From the NCBI GenBank assembly GCA_964397205.1, contig CAYNIT010000168.1, positions 1 through 10,452 on the forward strand: a stretch of 10,452 nucleotides of DNA. The letters are read 5' to 3'. The position numbers were made by a program, and so were the translations under genes. This stretch comes from Phaeodactylibacter sp964397205 (GTDB lineage: Bacteria; Bacteroidota; Bacteroidia; Chitinophagales; Saprospiraceae). Under the pieces are notes generated by a model that saw only the letters and a program-made list of their open reading frames with translations, was not told the DNA's origin and made no database searches. Shown here piece after piece: positions 1 through 6,278 of this stretch (positions are counted from its first letter, which is position 1; every line of letters begins with the position of its first letter).

Positions 1-429
1 CCTTAGGTTGATGTAGTGGTCAAATCCGCCGGCCACATCCGCGTAGGCGCCGTCGTTGACCACAAAAGCAGTGGCCTGCTCCTCGAAGCTGTGCTGAATG
101 AGGTGCTGCCTTATGCCTTCCTGGCCGATAAAAACAGTGCCGGACATCAGCGCGGGATTGGGCAGGGAGCAGCTCCACGGATATGTCGAAGATTTCTCGG
201 GATGGTCCGGCAGGGGAAGGTGGATTTCCCGGTAGTAGCAGCCCTCTTCCTTCAATGCTTTGAGATGGGGCAATGGAATGCGGTCAATGGCGCCTGAAGC
301 CAAGCCATCAAGGATGATCACTATTGTTCTCGGCTCGGGCGCTTCCTGCGCCCGCAGGGCGGGCGGCCATAGGTTCAGGCAGAAAATACTTGCTAAAAGC
401 AGCAGGACAGGTTGGACGAATGCGCTCAT
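1..429 (-). CDS. Exported alkaline-phosphatase-superfamily protein, N-terminal part (runs off window)
   Basis: Read on the minus strand, 143 codons are open from ATG at 429-427 to the window edge, and a stop four codons upstream fixes this as the first possible start. Residues 1-27 form a signal peptide (hydrophobic VLLLLASIFCL core, cleavage likely after ALRA). The mature protein begins with a beta strand and the acidic turn IVIILDGL (Asp41). Next come PHLKALKEEG (54-63) and, around 90-106, PNPALMSGT and GQEGI. This matches the start of the alkaline phosphatase / type I phosphodiesterase / sulfatase fold, where the first Asp binds metal and a Ser or Thr before the 'SG' segment is the nucleophile. 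The exact nucleophile here is not certain (Ser86 or Ser88 are possible). It probably acts in the periplasm or at the surface on phosphate or sulfate esters. It is transcribed divergently from the UPF0182 gene. A phosphodiesterase or sulfatase assignment cannot be separated without the C-terminal part. Confidence 0.62.
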   Translation of the reverse strand, partial: MSAFVQPVLLLLASIFCLNLWPPALRAQEAPEPRTIVIILDGLASGAIDRIPLPHLKALKEEGCYYREIHLPLPDHPEKSSTYPWSCSLPNPALMSGTVFIGQEGIRQHLIQHSFEEQATAFVVNDGAYADVAGGFDHYINLR

Positions 430-577
430 ATGGAAAAGTTATTGGTATAAAACATAACCACTAAATTTAACGGCTTTGCCAGACATTGCCTAGAGAATAC
501 CGGTAAATTGCTCCTGCTGCTGACCGGACAGCAAACATTTGCCCGGCTGCTCCGATTACAATTAATAAACCAGCTGT
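430..577. other. Divergent intergenic region between phosphatase-like and UPF0182 genes
   Basis: These 148 bases separate two outward-reading genes and must hold both promoters. The stretch around 430-475 is AT-rich. A short inverted repeat, CCGGT (500-504) against ACCGG (524-528), is visible. I could not find a convincing Bacteroidota promoter (TTTG, about 19 bases, TAnnTTTG) at correct spacing on either strand, so no promoter is called. Confidence 0.5.
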
Positions 578-3433
578 ATGTTTACCCTTTTCTTTGTATT
601 GCTCGTCGGGATCGGCATTTACTTCATTTACCGGAGCCGGCAGACTGGCAAAGACCGCTGGACGGCTCTGGGCCTGGGCGTGATTTTGCTTACCGTGCTG
701 CTTTTCCGCTTTTTAGATTTTTGGGGAGAAAAGCTCTGGTTTGACGAACTGGGATACAATGACCGCTTTTGGACGCTCTTTCTAGCACAGGTAGGTTTTG
801 TAGCTGCCGGCGCGCTCATCGGCCTGGGCATCACCGCTGCGCTGCAAAGGGGGCTGCCTCCCAGCAAGCGCGCCCTGCGTTGGGTTGGCCTTGGGCTGGG
901 AGCGCTCATCGGCGGAAGCTGGGGCTATTCCAACTGGAGCGTCTTCTTACAGTACTGGCATAAGGCTACTACCGGGCTGGCTGACCCTATATTGGGCAAG
1001 GACGTAGGCTTTTACCTTTTTTCCCTGCCGTTTTTCGATCAAATTTACAGCGTACTGCTGCTATTGAGCATCGCCAGCCTCGGCGTCGCTATCGTAGCGC
1101 GCTACAGCCTGGAGCAGGATGGCCGTAACCTGCGGTTGGAACGCTCCCACACTATAGATGAAAAGCGCAGTAAACGCTTGCTCTATACTAATGGTGGCAT
1201 CTTGCTGCTCGTTCTTGCCGCAGGCAAATACCTGGATCGTTTCCATTTGCTGTATTCTGATTTGGGTGCGGTTTCGGGGCCGGGCTGGACGGATGTCCAT
1301 ATTGTGCTGCCGGCCTTGTGGATTGCTATTGGCCTTACTGCTCTGGCGGGCATTTTACTGTTTTTTCCGGCGGGCCAACGCGCTGTACAACGCATGCTTT
1401 ATGGCTTCCAAATCCGGCAAGCGGGCTCGCCGCTCTATGTGATCGGCAGCATGGGGCTGCTGGTGGTGATTGTTTGGATACTGGCCTTAAATGTCATTCC
1501 CGGCAGTTTCCAAAGCTTCCGGGTGGAGCCCAATGAAATCTCCTACGAAAAGCCCTACATCCGCAACAATATTGACTTTACCCGCCATGGATTCAATTTG
1601 CATACCGTGGAAAGCCGCGAATTTCCGGTGGTGGATTCTTTCACCCGGAACATGGTGCAGAACAACCAGACCATCTTCAACAACATCCGGCTATGGGACT
1701 GGCGCGCGCTCGATGCGGTACTGAAACAATTCCAGGAAATCCGCTTGTACTACGAGTTCAACGATGTGGACATCGACCGCTACGAGTACGACGGGCAGTA
1801 CCGGCAGGTAATGATCTCCGCCCGGGAGATGCGGGCGAAAAACCTGCCGCAGGAGAGCCAGACCTTCGTCAATAAGGTATTCAAATACACGCACGGCTAC
1901 GGCATCACCCAAACCACCGTTTCTGATTTCACGCCAGAGGGTTTGCCCAACCTGCTGGTGAAAAACATCCCGCCGGAGAGCCAGCATGCAGCTTTATCCG
2001 TAGAGGAGCCCCGCATCTACTACGGCGAGCTTACCGATGATTATGTGGTGGCTAATAGTTCAGAGCCAGAATTCGATTATCCGCGCGGCGACCAGAACGA
2101 GTACGTCAGCTATCCGGGAGATGGCGGCGTACTGCTCAGCAACTTCTGGCGGCGCCTCCTTTTCGCTTATAAAATGGGCGACTTCAAGCTGCTGCTCACC
2201 TCCTACGCTAGCCCGGAAAGCCGCATCATGTTCCGCCGCAAGATCAAAGAGCGCGTGCGCACACTGGCGCCCTTCCTGCAGTTGGACAGCGATCCGTATA
2301 TCGTCAATGCCGACGGCCAGCTGTACTGGATGATCGATGCCTACACCAGTTCGAGTTACTTTCCCTACGCTGAGCCCTTTACCGGTACAGAAGAGATACA
2401 GTACAAAGAGGGGCAACAGCAAACGAGGCTGCGGGTGCAGCATCGGGCGGACTTTGCCGGCAAGAACTACCTGCGCAATGCTGTAAAAGTAGTGGTCAAC
2501 GCCTTCAACGGCGATGTGAAACTGTACACTTTCGACGAAGAGGATCCGATCATAAAAGTCTGGAGCCGAGTCTTCCCTGGCATGATGAAGCCGCGCAGCG
2601 AGATGCCCGAAGCGCTGCTCCGCCACATCCGATACCCGGTGGATTATCTGCTGACTCAAGGCTTAGTTTACGCTAAATACCACATGGACGACCCGGAGGT
2701 TTTTTACAATCAAGAGGACCTTTGGATTCGTGCTACGGAAAAGTACTACGGCGAAGTACAGCCAGTGGAGCCTTACTACATCATGTGGCAGCCGCCGGGT
2801 TCAGAAGTGGCGGAGTTTTCGCTCATACTGCCCTTTACGCCAAAAAACCGGCAGGTTTCCATCGGTTGGATCGCCGGGCTCTGCGACCCACAGCACTACG
2901 GCCGTTTCCTGGCGTATAATTTTCCAAAGGAGAAGCGGGTGCTCGGGCCGCAGCAAGTAGAAACCAAAATCGATCAGAACAGCTACTTGTCTGGCCAGTT
3001 GTCGCTCTGGGACCAACGCGGCTCCCGGCTGATCCGCGGCAATGTACTTGCCATCCCGGTAGAGGAAACGATCATATACGTAGAACCAATATACCTTCAG
3101 GCAGAAACGGCTGCCTACCCCGAATTGCGGCTGGTCTGCATCATGCACAACGATAAACTCAGTTATGCGGAAAGCTTTGACGAAGCCCTGGAGGGCCTAT
3201 TCGGAGAGGAAGACCGGCCGGCCGAAGAGAAAGGCAGCAGACGGGCAGAGCCCGGCGCTTCTGCAACTGCTCAAGAACAAGTGCAGCGCGCTCAGGCTGC
3301 CTTTCAAGAGTACCAGGAAGCTACTGGGAACGGACAGTTTGACCGAGCTGCCCGGGCAATGGAAGACCTCAAAGCAGCCCTGGAAAGCCTTGCGGATAGG
3401 GCGCAGGAGGCCGCTACAAAACCTGAGCAATAG
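578..3433 (+). CDS. UPF0182 (COG1615) family large membrane protein
   Basis: A 951-residue protein matching the UPF0182 family, whose function is unknown. About eight hydrophobic segments fill the first third, at roughly residues 2-18, 30-47, 65-88, 102-118, 157-174, 206-219, 241-263 and 287-307. Family-like signatures are WFDELGY (54-60), the stretch GLADPILGKDVGFYLFSLPF (133-152) and, after the last membrane segment, VEPNEISYEKPYIRNNI. Residues from about 310 form a large soluble domain, presumably outside the cytoplasmic membrane. The tail (about 870-951) is low-complexity and charged, then a predicted helical pair rich in Ala, Glu and Gln. Length is typical for the family. The start at 578 puts a hydrophobic segment immediately at the N-terminus, as expected; no Shine-Dalgarno is present. 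It stands alone: 148 bases from a divergent gene upstream and 354 bases to the next gene. Family assignment is firm; function is not known. Confidence 0.93.
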   Translation: MFTLFFVLLVGIGIYFIYRSRQTGKDRWTALGLGVILLTVLLFRFLDFWGEKLWFDELGYNDRFWTLFLAQVGFVAAGALIGLGITAALQRGLPPSKRALRWVGLGLGALIGGSWGYSNWSVFLQYWHKATTGLADPILGKDVGFYLFSLPFFDQIYSVLLLLSIASLGVAIVARYSLEQDGRNLRLERSHTIDEKRSKRLLYTNGGILLLVLAAGKYLDRFHLLYSDLGAVSGPGWTDVHIVLPALWIAIGLTALAGILLFFPAGQRAVQRMLYGFQIRQAGSPLYVIGSMGLLVVIVWILALNVIPGSFQSFRVEPNEISYEKPYIRNNIDFTRHGFNLHTVESREFPVVDSFTRNMVQNNQTIFNNIRLWDWRALDAVLKQFQEIRLYYEFNDVDIDRYEYDGQYRQVMISAREMRAKNLPQESQTFVNKVFKYTHGYGITQTTVSDFTPEGLPNLLVKNIPPESQHAALSVEEPRIYYGELTDDYVVANSSEPEFDYPRGDQNEYVSYPGDGGVLLSNFWRRLLFAYKMGDFKLLLTSYASPESRIMFRRKIKERVRTLAPFLQLDSDPYIVNADGQLYWMIDAYTSSSYFPYAEPFTGTEEIQYKEGQQQTRLRVQHRADFAGKNYLRNAVKVVVNAFNGDVKLYTFDEEDPIIKVWSRVFPGMMKPRSEMPEALLRHIRYPVDYLLTQGLVYAKYHMDDPEVFYNQEDLWIRATEKYYGEVQPVEPYYIMWQPPGSEVAEFSLILPFTPKNRQVSIGWIAGLCDPQHYGRFLAYNFPKEKRVLGPQQVETKIDQNSYLSGQLSLWDQRGSRLIRGNVLAIPVEETIIYVEPIYLQAETAAYPELRLVCIMHNDKLSYAESFDEALEGLFGEEDRPAEEKGSRRAEPGASATAQEQVQRAQAAFQEYQEATGNGQFDRAARAMEDLKAALESLADRAQEAATKPEQ

Positions 3434-3513
3434 GCCGTATTGCGGTTGGCGCAACACCAGCATTTGTCTTTTTCCCCTAAAAAGCCTAATATTGCGGTAT
3501 AATTACGTTAATC

Positions 3514-3537
3514 CAACGGTCTGATTCAGACCTGTTG
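3514..3537 (+). terminator. Stem-loop, possible terminator of UPF0182 gene
   Basis: CAACGGTCTG (3514-3523) can pair with CAGACC-T-GTTG (3527-3537), giving a 10-pair stem with one bulged T and a very short loop. It lies 81 bases after the UPF0182 stop. Only a weak T run follows (CTTTGT), so this is a possible rather than a standard intrinsic terminator. Confidence 0.35.
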
Positions 3538-3605
3538 CTTTGTACTCTCCCATTACAGAAAACAAGCACGCACTCGTTTAAGAACACACTACAAACCTAC
3601 TACTC

Positions 3606-3623
3606 CTTGTAAACTGTTACAAG
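3606..3623. promoter_or_regulatory. Perfect inverted repeat CTTGTAA-ACTG-TTACAAG, operator-like
   Basis: Two perfect 7-base arms, CTTGTAA and TTACAAG, are separated by four bases (ACTG). The TGTAA-N4-TTACA geometry is the 5-4-5 layout used by many Crp/Fnr-family operators, and a Crp/Fnr-type regulator is encoded at 5622-6278. Which protein binds, if any, is inference. It lies 165 bases upstream of the gene at 3788, so it could also be a small RNA hairpin. Confidence 0.35.
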
Positions 3624-3787
3624 TGGCACATTAAAGCTGCTGTAGTCACATACAAGGGCCCGCGTTTCCAATGGCTGGGCGCGTGCTCCCTTTTAACGGT
3701 AGTGACTAAACACAAAGCGCAGCGTCTACAGACTCAGGAAGATAGCCCGTTAAGCTGGGCTGCTGTACCAGATTTTGCGGGCCCTGC

Positions 3788-4162
3788 ATGACAATAAAGA
3801 CGTTTTATAATCCCTTACGAGTAAGCAGATTGCGAAGACTGATGAAAAGAATACCGGAAGCCGAGATTGGTACCTTGCAACTTTCCACTGAGGAGAAGAA
3901 AGCTACGCTGCACTGTTTTGCTACCTCCCCCTGTATTTTGACCCTTGATGTGCTCAATCAAGAGGGTAAATTGTATCTGCAGCACAAAGAACGATTGCAG
4001 AAAGGCAGCAACGCTGTAAATATTGAAATCCACCGCCTCAAACCGGGCAAATACAATGCCTGGGCCACTATGGGAGAGGTCACCGCCATACGGCCTATTA
4101 CTATCCCGCCGGACACTTCGATGAGCGGGAAAATCCACGACTGGATCATGCGCCTGTTCTAA
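3788..4162 (+). CDS. Small hypothetical protein with T9SS-tail/FlgD-like beta-sandwich pattern
   Basis: A 124-residue protein of unknown function. The N-terminus is basic (RVSRLRRLMKR, residues 11-21), with no signal peptide or membrane segment. Residues about 38-106 follow the beta-strand pattern of the small Ig-like fold seen in type IX secretion C-terminal sorting domains and FlgD-like domains. The strand LTLDVLNQEGKLYL is followed by a polar strand, a 'KGSNAVNIEIHRL' strand, then 'KPGKYNAW' and a final strand ending PITIP. In secreted proteins this module is normally the C-terminal tail of a long exported protein; here it is almost the whole protein and has no export signal. Cysteines are Cys43 and Cys49. 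The start could instead be Met19 (3842), which would remove the basic segment. A stem-loop overlaps its end, so it is probably transcribed apart from the ArsR operon. The fold suggestion is from pattern only. Confidence 0.6.
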   Translation: MTIKTFYNPLRVSRLRRLMKRIPEAEIGTLQLSTEEKKATLHCFATSPCILTLDVLNQEGKLYLQHKERLQKGSNAVNIEIHRLKPGKYNAWATMGEVTAIRPITIPPDTSMSGKIHDWIMRLF

Positions 4163-4206
4163 ACTGACAGGCTTTGACAGCCCTCTTCTGGCTGAACAGG
4201 AAAGCC
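4153..4206 (+). terminator. Nested stem-loop at end of the 3788-4162 gene
   Basis: CCTGTTC (4153-4159, overlapping the last codons) is perfectly complementary to GAACAGG (4194-4200). Inside it AGCC (4179-4182) pairs with GGCT (4190-4193) around a 7-base loop. A competing pairing of GGCTTT (4170-4175) with AAAGCC (4201-4206) is also possible. A T run follows some 17 bases later. This probably separates the hypothetical gene from the ArsR operon. Confidence 0.4.
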
Positions 4207-4267
4207 CATCAACCCTATAGATTTTTAAAAGTTAACCTGAGCTCGCAACCAATCCGCTTTGCCCTTG

Positions 4268-4291
4268 TTACATGAATACATCAACATATAT
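4268..4291. promoter_or_regulatory. Operator-like site before the ArsR gene (degenerate copy)
   Basis: The left arm TTACATGAA (4268-4276) differs by one base from the left arm of the perfect inverted repeat at 9294-9317. After a 6-base spacer the right arm AACATATAT (4283-4291) matches 6 of 9 bases of that site's right arm. The site overlaps the upstream candidate start codon (4272) and ends 10 bases before the preferred start (4302). A possible promoter, CTTG (4264-4267), then 19 bases, then TATATTG (4287-4293), would place the site exactly in the spacer. Autoregulation by the ArsR protein is inferred. Confidence 0.42.
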
Positions 4292-4301
4292 TGACACCAT
4301 C

Positions 4302-4619
4302 ATGACCGATAACACTAATCTGCTGGAAGAAAGCGAAGCCCAGAAACTGGAGCGTATCGCCTACATTCTCAAAACGGTAGCCCACCCGCTGCGCCTTGGT
4401 ATCATTCACTTGCTGGAGCAGCACCCGCGGCTTTCGGTTACCGAAATCTGCCAGGCCCTGGGCAGCGAGCAGTCTTTGACATCGCACCACCTCCAGAATA
4501 TGCGCCTCAAAGGTATATTGAGCGTGAAGCGAGAGGGCCGCAGCATGCTGTACTCTTTGAAAGAGCGCGATGTTTCCCTCATCATCGAGTGCCTAGAAAA
4601 TTGCCAGTGCAACATGTAA
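4302..4619 (+). CDS. ArsR/SmtB-family winged-helix transcriptional repressor
   Basis: A 105-residue helix-turn-helix protein with typical ArsR order: LKTVAHPLRLGIIHLL (alpha1-alpha2), LSVTEICQALGSEQSLTSHHLQ (helix-turn-helix) and the wing GILSVKREGRSMLYSL. Such proteins are homodimeric repressors released from DNA by metals, persulfides or other thiol-reactive ligands. Cysteines are Cys50 in the helix-turn-helix and a C-terminal cluster, Cys97, Cys101 and Cys103 (CLENCQC). They do not match the ELCVC motif of classical ArsR. The Cys in BigR/SqrR alpha2 falls on a His here, although a C-terminal Cys is roughly equivalent. I chose ATG 4302 over in-frame ATG 4272 because 105 residues is the usual family length and an operator-like site covers 4268-4291; the longer form would be 115 residues. 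First gene of a likely operon with the rhodanese-like, DUF983, small coiled-coil and Crp/Fnr genes. Family firm; inducer unknown. Confidence 0.88.
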   Translation: MTDNTNLLEESEAQKLERIAYILKTVAHPLRLGIIHLLEQHPRLSVTEICQALGSEQSLTSHHLQNMRLKGILSVKREGRSMLYSLKERDVSLIIECLENCQCNM

Positions 4620-4641
4620 GCAGCCATTCTGTTTCCAAAAT

Positions 4642-4665
4642 TTACATGAAAGCTTCAACCTATTT
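4642..4665. promoter_or_regulatory. Operator-like site before the rhodanese-like gene (degenerate copy)
   Basis: The left arm TTACATGAA (4642-4650) is identical to the left arm at 4268-4276. The whole 24-base site agrees with that one at 19 of 24 positions, including the right arm (AACCTATTT against AACATATAT). It ends 23 bases before the start codon at 4689. A TATTTTG element (4669-4675) just downstream resembles the Bacteroidota -7 box with one base missing. This suggests an internal, repressor-controlled promoter. Confidence 0.38.
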
Positions 4666-4688
4666 TCATATTTTGACCTTCCATTACT

Positions 4689-5018
4689 ATGGGACCGTAC
4701 CGAGCTTTGCCCGCTGAATTGTTTATGGTAGAATTAGCCCTGACCTCAGACGCTCTGCTGATTGATTTGCGCACCGATCGAGAAATTAAGAAGGAGCAGC
4801 CGATGGAGGGAGCCATACATCTGGACTATCTTTCCAATGAGTTTGACGAAGCGCTGAAAGATATGGACAAGATGCGCCCGTACTTTCTCTACGATGATGG
4901 CGGCAAACGGGCTGCTCTGGCAGCTTCTAAGATGGCAAGGCAGGGCTTTATGCAAATTGCTTACCTACAGGGTGGGCTGCCTAGCATTGAACCGGATTGG
5001 CCACAAAAATTGAAATAA
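4689..5018 (+). CDS. Rhodanese-like protein lacking the catalytic cysteine
   Basis: A 109-residue single rhodanese-homology domain with no signal peptide. The fold landmarks are present: LLIDLRTDREIKKE (23-36), GAIHLDYL (41-48), the active-site loop region YFLYDDGGKRAALAA (65-79) and the closing GFMQIAYLQGGL (86-97). In active sulfurtransferases the loop reads Y-C-x-x-G-x-R and Cys carries the persulfide. Here Asp69 sits at the Cys position, and the protein contains no cysteine at all, so it cannot form a persulfide intermediate. It may bind a partner, an anion or a phosphoryl-type ligand; that is inference. The stop codon directly abuts the DUF983 start, so the two are surely co-transcribed. 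The 69-base gap after ArsR contains an operator-like site. Domain call is firm, function unknown. Confidence 0.82.
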   Translation: MGPYRALPAELFMVELALTSDALLIDLRTDREIKKEQPMEGAIHLDYLSNEFDEALKDMDKMRPYFLYDDGGKRAALAASKMARQGFMQIAYLQGGLPSIEPDWPQKLK

Positions 5019-5411
5019 ATGGGAATCTTCAGGAAAGGCACGAAGCCTTACAGCATGTTCAACCTCAAGTGCCCGAAGTGCCACGAGGGTGATTTGTTTC
5101 CGACCGGCTCCTTCAGCCTCAACAAGCCGTTTGACATGTACGACAATTGCCAGCACTGCGGACAAGATTTTATGCCGGAGCCTGGCTTCTACTACGGTGC
5201 CATGTTCATTTCTTACATCTTTACAGGCTGGTTCTGTATCCTATTCGTATTGTTTGTACACTGGGTGCTGGACTGGAGCACGGCGCTTTCCTTCGCCGCC
5301 TTGATCGCTATCATGGCTATTTTTTTCGTTCACATTTTTCGCCTGGCCCGCTCCATCTGGCTCAACATCAATTATAAGTATGACCCCAGCAAAGCCAGGC
5401 AACAGAGCTGA
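5019..5411 (+). CDS. DUF983 family zinc-ribbon membrane protein
   Basis: A 130-residue protein of the DUF983 family. An N-terminal zinc-ribbon is formed by CPKC (Cys18, Cys21) and CQHC (Cys44, Cys47). The phrase KCPKCHEGDLF and the later MPEPGFYYGAMF are characteristic of the family. Two membrane segments follow at about residues 60-83 and 87-108, then a basic C-terminus. The function of DUF983 proteins is not established. ATG 5019 follows the previous stop without a gap; a later Met13 start would leave the zinc ribbon intact but remove the usual short lead, so 5019 is preferred. Location in an ArsR/rhodanese-like/Crp operon suggests a redox or sulfur stress role, but that is only context. 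Confidence 0.85.
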   Translation: MGIFRKGTKPYSMFNLKCPKCHEGDLFPTGSFSLNKPFDMYDNCQHCGQDFMPEPGFYYGAMFISYIFTGWFCILFVLFVHWVLDWSTALSFAALIAIMAIFFVHIFRLARSIWLNINYKYDPSKARQQS

Positions 5412-5440
5412 TTTTTCATTCATTTTATACTGATTTGCCA

Positions 5441-5617
5441 ATGGACCAACTAAAAGTAGACCGAGCCACCTTCGACGCCATCGCCGAGGCGATTCACAGC
5501 GACGACAGCCCGGTAGGCATAGACGCAAAAAAGACACATATCATTATTCTGGAAAAACTGTTGCAGCTGGAGCAACGCCTGGAGCGCCTGGAGCAAAAGT
5601 TAGACCACAATTCATGA
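5441..5617 (+). CDS. 58-residue coiled-coil hypothetical protein
   Basis: A 58-residue cytoplasmic protein, not recognised as a named family. Residues 1-19 form a helix (VDRATFDAIAEAI). A short conserved-looking turn DDSPVGIDAKKTH (21-33) follows, then a long heptad-patterned helix (about 34-55; leucines at 37, 40, 43, 47, 50, 54) that should form a coiled coil. It has no cysteine. ATG 5441 is preferred; an in-frame TTG two codons upstream is possible but less likely. It lies 29 bases after the DUF983 gene and ends 4 bases before the Crp/Fnr gene, so it is translated as part of the same transcript. The close coupling to the Crp/Fnr gene makes it a candidate partner of that regulator, which is inference. 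Confidence 0.7.
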   Translation: MDQLKVDRATFDAIAEAIHSDDSPVGIDAKKTHIIILEKLLQLEQRLERLEQKLDHNS

Positions 5618-5621
5618 GCCT

Positions 5622-6278
5622 ATGATTACGCAAAACGCCAAAGACGAAATACTATCCCTGCTGCGGCGCTACTATGCTCAACTCGCCGAGCGGCAACTGC
5701 AGGAAGACATCGCCGAGGTAGGCAATATCATGCAATTCAAGGCGGGGGAAATGATTATGGACTTCGGCGCCTACGTCAAACTCGTACCCCTGATTATCGA
5801 GGGCAGCATTAAGGTGTCGCGGGAAGACGAAGACGGCAATGAGCTGTTCCTTTACTACCTGCAGCCGGGAGAGACTTGCTCTATGTCTTTCACCTGCTGC
5901 CTGATGGACAAAAAGAGCGAGATCCGCACAGTCGCTGAAGAGAACACGACTCTTATCGGGATCCCTACCCGCTATATGGATGAATGGATGAGCCGTTACC
6001 CCAGTTGGAAGAATTTTGTGATGACTTCCTACGACAACCGCATGCTGGAGCTGGTACGCACCATCGACAGCATCGCCTTCAAGCGCATGGACGAGCGGCT
6101 GGTCGACTACCTGGAAAAGAAAGCGGAAGCCAACCATAGCCGGACCCTGCACGCCACGCATCAAGAGATTGCCTACGATCTCAATGCATCCCGAGAGGCG
6201 GTTTCGCGCCTGCTGAAACAGCTGGAGAAAGATGGGGTGGTCCAACTGGGCCGCAACCGGATTGATCTGGTAGAATAA
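5622..6278 (+). CDS. Crp/Fnr-family transcriptional regulator
   Basis: A 218-residue protein with an N-terminal cyclic-nucleotide-binding-like beta-roll (about 30-118; GEMIMDFGAYVKLVPLIIEG and QPGETCSMSFTC), a dimerisation helix (about 135-165) and a C-terminal winged helix (about 175-218). The recognition helix carries SREAVSRLL (190-198), combining the R-E of CRP with the E-x-x-S-R of FNR. The beta-roll lacks the classic cAMP phosphate cassette (RxA after a G-E pair), so cAMP binding is doubtful. Cys86, Cys92 and Cys93 (TCSMSFTCC) sit where Bacteroidota members of this type often have cysteines. There is no N-terminal Cys cluster of the FNR iron-sulfur kind. It is the last gene of the likely operon starting with ArsR. 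The signal and targets are unknown. Family assignment is firm. Confidence 0.92.
   Translation: MITQNAKDEILSLLRRYYAQLAERQLQEDIAEVGNIMQFKAGEMIMDFGAYVKLVPLIIEGSIKVSREDEDGNELFLYYLQPGETCSMSFTCCLMDKKSEIRTVAEENTTLIGIPTRYMDEWMSRYPSWKNFVMTSYDNRMLELVRTIDSIAFKRMDERLVDYLEKKAEANHSRTLHATHQEIAYDLNASREAVSRLLKQLEKDGVVQLGRNRIDLVE

Larger units (their letters stand above)
3434..3787. other. 354-base intergenic region without a gene
   Basis: No reading frame here looks like protein and no RNA gene was recognised. It contains a stem-loop just after the UPF0182 gene (3514-3537) and an isolated perfect inverted repeat (3606-3623), both listed separately. The rest (3640-3787) is unremarkable and presumably contains the promoter of the gene at 3788. 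Confidence 0.5.

Noticed and set aside
2060..2659. Minus-strand open frame of 199 codons
   Set aside because: It lies wholly inside the UPF0182 gene, and its translation shows no recognisable domain. It is a shadow of a well-supported gene.
5652..6245. Minus-strand open frame of 197 codons
   Set aside because: It is antisense to the Crp/Fnr gene, whose domain structure is clear. The translated frame looks like no known protein.
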